Positions 62,378-64,000 of a stretch of DNA of 64,000 nucleotides are shown in pieces. Made by a program: the position numbers and the translations under genes. Within the stretch, counting starts at the first letter, position 1, and each line of letters starts with the position of its first letter. This DNA comes from JABDGR01 sp964561455 (GTDB taxonomy: Bacteria; Verrucomicrobiota; Verrucomicrobiia; Opitutales; JABDGR01), in assembly GCA_964561455.1 (NCBI GenBank), contig CAZLPS010000004.1, positions 40,439-104,438 of the forward strand, written 5' to 3'. The notes below the pieces were generated by a model, which worked only from the letters and a program-made list of their open reading frames with translations, had not been told where the DNA came from and did no database searches.

Positions 62378-63343
62378 ATGAAAACGATAAATTCCCTGAT
62401 AAAACAATTCCGATTGACCGGTGTGTTGACCATAGCGCTGATCTGCGCCAGCCTCCCGGGCTGCGCGGAGCCATTTGACCCTTACGGCTATACCGAACCC
62501 GCGCACCAATCATGGGTCGGGCCGGAAAACGTCACCCTGGCCAGCAACGATTGGAAAGATGCCGGCGCCGATTCGCCCGAACACGCCCTCGAAACTTTCT
62601 TGTGGGCCAGCAAATCAAGCAATGCCGAACGGCTGAAGGAAATAACCTACAGCCGCATGGGCTACAAGAAAGAGTATGAGGTGCATGACTATGCGACGGT
62701 GAAGCAACTCGAAGCCGCGCCCAACATCTCGCTGGATGAGAGCTTTGAATTTAACAAAATTAGTGATATCGAACAACAATCGGCGGGGAAGACGGACGAG
62801 GAGCGGTTGAAGATATACGAATATTGGCTGCGGCCCTACATTCGCGGCCCTCTGGCCGTGCGGAACATCGGCACCGCCGAAAGCCCGATTCCTGAGGGCG
62901 TTATTCGCATGCCCTCACCGACTACCGTTGCCGCCGCGACTACCGTGCCAGCGATGGCCCCCATCGGACACGAAGTCGGCTTCGGATATCTCGCCGGCGA
63001 AGGATTCCGGCCCGGCGATTCTGCCGCCACCCTTTACATGCCTAAGCCAATGGTCGATGTCACCATTCTCGCCAACAAAACGATTTCCCACACGGAGGTT
63101 GAACTCGACGTGCGCGAACATTTTGCCGCCGATGCCGGCCACCCAGCCGCTTATTTTTATGTGCCCTGTGATTTTGTTTTGGTTGGTGGAACCTCGTGGA
63201 AATTGGTCAACACGCAGGGATTTCACGTGGCGGGAGGAATCATTGATGGGCAGGGCCATCCCCAAGATGTCGAAGAATTCTCGTCCTTCACCCCGCCCAC
63301 GGCCGAGGAGCGAAAGGCAAATCCCGGCCGTCCGGTGCAGTAG
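62378..63343 (+). CDS. Putative lipoprotein of unknown function
   Basis: A 321-residue lipoprotein. The signal LTGVLTIALICASLPGC ends in a lipobox (LPGC, Cys29). The following DSPEHALETFLWASKSSNAERL resembles a short motif I recall from Verrucomicrobia exported and sigma-associated proteins (SPE-x-AL-x-TF-x-WA). The C-terminal half contains GTSWKLVNTQGF. It may act with the sigma/solenoid system upstream, but the link is only positional. Confidence 0.7.
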   Translation: MKTINSLIKQFRLTGVLTIALICASLPGCAEPFDPYGYTEPAHQSWVGPENVTLASNDWKDAGADSPEHALETFLWASKSSNAERLKEITYSRMGYKKEYEVHDYATVKQLEAAPNISLDESFEFNKISDIEQQSAGKTDEERLKIYEYWLRPYIRGPLAVRNIGTAESPIPEGVIRMPSPTTVAAATTVPAMAPIGHEVGFGYLAGEGFRPGDSAATLYMPKPMVDVTILANKTISHTEVELDVREHFAADAGHPAAYFYVPCDFVLVGGTSWKLVNTQGFHVAGGIIDGQGHPQDVEEFSSFTPPTAEERKANPGRPVQ

Positions 63344-63469
63344 TTTTGTTTCCCACTCCAACCATACCTGAAAAAATATCCGCCTCGTTCGTGCCCGTCG
63401 CTTCTCCAACCTCGATCGTTCATGAAAATTAAATTCCGCCCCGGTGGGCCGAAAAATACTCCGGTTTCA

Positions 63470-63696
63470 ATTCGTGTAATGAGACGGTGGAGCAAGGCTT
63501 GTTCTGGTTGGGGTTTATGGCACAAGGCGGCGACGTAATGGCTGACCGCGTTGGCACTGCCCATGTGCAACTGTCTGGCCAGCCAGGCGTCGCCAGCGGC
63601 CGTCTCCTGTTTGAGGTAGGCCGCAAGGGCGACTTTCCACGGGGCGGATTTACGCTCCGGCGGGGCGTCGGCCACGGTATTTCCCAGGACATCCAA
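63470..63696 (-). pseudogene. C-terminal remnant of a REP-associated transposase-like protein
   Basis: About 75 codons read PWKVALAAYLKQETAAGDAW and then ARQLHMGSANAVSHYVAAL. This resembles the C-terminal helix-turn-helix of verrucomicrobial IS200-like/RAYT transposases (KVA-x-A-x2-L-x3-T-x5-W-x-A-x2-L-x-MG-x3-V). The catalytic HUH/Tyr domain is absent: upstream sequence is heptamer repeat with a stop in frame. The reading continues past the remnant without meaning. Family assignment is by memory. Confidence 0.5.
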
Positions 63697-63723
63697 GCAT
63701 CTTGCTTTTCGCTCCGCTCCGAC

Positions 63724-63758
63724 CTTCCAGCTTCTAACTTCCAGATTCCAGCTTCCTC
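63724..63758. repeat. 7-bp tandem repeat, consensus CTTCCAG
   Basis: Five consecutive heptamers (CTTCCAG, CTTCTAA, CTTCCAG, ATTCCAG, CTTCCTC) next to the transposase remnant. Same period as the other arrays. Confidence 0.7.
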
Positions 63759-63810
63759 CCCCGAATCTTAGGTTGGTGAGTTAAGAATGCCCCCTCCCCC
63801 GATAACACGA

Positions 63811-63866
63811 GAATGCACGAGAATGCACGATTTTCAGGGGTGGAAGGGGAAAATAACACGATTTTC
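63811..63866. repeat. Short direct repeats
   Basis: GAATGCACGA occurs twice in tandem (63811-63830). CACGATTTTC occurs at 63826-63835 and again at 63857-63866. They may be scars of an inserted element near the transposase remnant. Confidence 0.5.
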
Positions 63867-63880
63867 GGCGGGCCAGACAG

Positions 63881-64000
63881 TTAGATACAGTAGCTCTCCT
63901 CGCAGATGGGGGCCGCCGGGTCCATGGGCACGCCCAAGCGCTTGTGCCAATCACCCCCAAATGTTTCTGCAAGCCAATCGGCGTTTTTCTCGGCCAAGCT
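63881..64000 (-). CDS. Partial CDS, C-terminus of a gene entering from the right
   Basis: An open frame runs from the right edge to TAA at 63883-63881. It encodes 39 residues including ADWLAETFGGDWHKRLGVPM and ending CEESYCI. No frameshift or internal stop is seen, so it is probably the true C-terminus of a larger leftward gene. The family is not recognisable from this piece. Confidence 0.5.
   Translation of the reverse strand, partial: SLAEKNADWLAETFGGDWHKRLGVPMDPAAPICEESYCI

Overview
The window reads as a GC-rich bacterial chromosome segment, most likely Verrucomicrobiota (Pedosphaera/Limisphaerales-like). This is inferred from gene style only: a very long ECF sigma factor with a membrane and repeat extension, a TIGR04372-type glycosyltransferase, weak or absent Shine-Dalgarno sites, and many ATGA start/stop overlaps. 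I recognised no rRNA, tRNA or CRISPR array. REGION 1 (1-4.5 kb) is accessory DNA. A visibly AT-richer leftward operon of four unrecognised genes leaves the left edge; its second gene has a HEPN-like R-x4-H motif. Next to it is a leftward unit with an HUH-type replication initiator preceded by two small ORFs, then about 775 bp without a convincing gene. REGION 2 (4.5-16.7 kb) is mostly housekeeping: HPr, a TetR regulator divergent from a DsbD-like reductase, a MATE pump, a possibly frameshifted methyltransferase-like gene, PilT, DapA, SurE, a TolB-like propeller, HisI and a GbsR-type regulator. REGION 3 (16.9-41.2 kb) is one long rightward surface-polysaccharide locus. Its first part holds a GmhA-like SIS protein, an HldE-like enzyme with reversed domain order, two SDRs, a TPP-dependent E1 alpha/beta pair, a dehydrogenase and methyltransferases. 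A Wzm/Wzt ABC exporter follows. The second part holds a CDP-sugar route (RfbF, RfbG, C-methyltransferase, RfbC-like epimerase, SDR reductase), four glycosyltransferases including a tandem paralogous pair, and an LhgO-like oxidase. The likely product is a glycan with a heptose-type sugar and a branched C-methyl 6-deoxyhexose.  REGION 4 (41.2-55.7 kb, leftward) has a TolC/adaptor/RND efflux operon with its own histidine kinase and response regulator, a YncE-like propeller, LepB and LepA, an orphan Phd-type antitoxin with a decayed PIN toxin, FabD, and a small membrane protein with an L7/L12-like tail.  REGION 5 (55.9-63.3 kb, rightward) starts with an 838-residue protein joining an ECF sigma factor to a transmembrane segment and about 15 repeats centred on Asp-Pro. 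The next gene is a paralogue of its C-terminal part without the sigma domain, and three exported proteins or lipoproteins follow. The right edge has a transposase remnant and the tail of a leftward gene.  The most novel-looking items are the sigma/solenoid pair, the HEPN-containing operon, the dead PIN toxin, and a family of degenerate 7-bp tandem repeats at seven intergenic sites.
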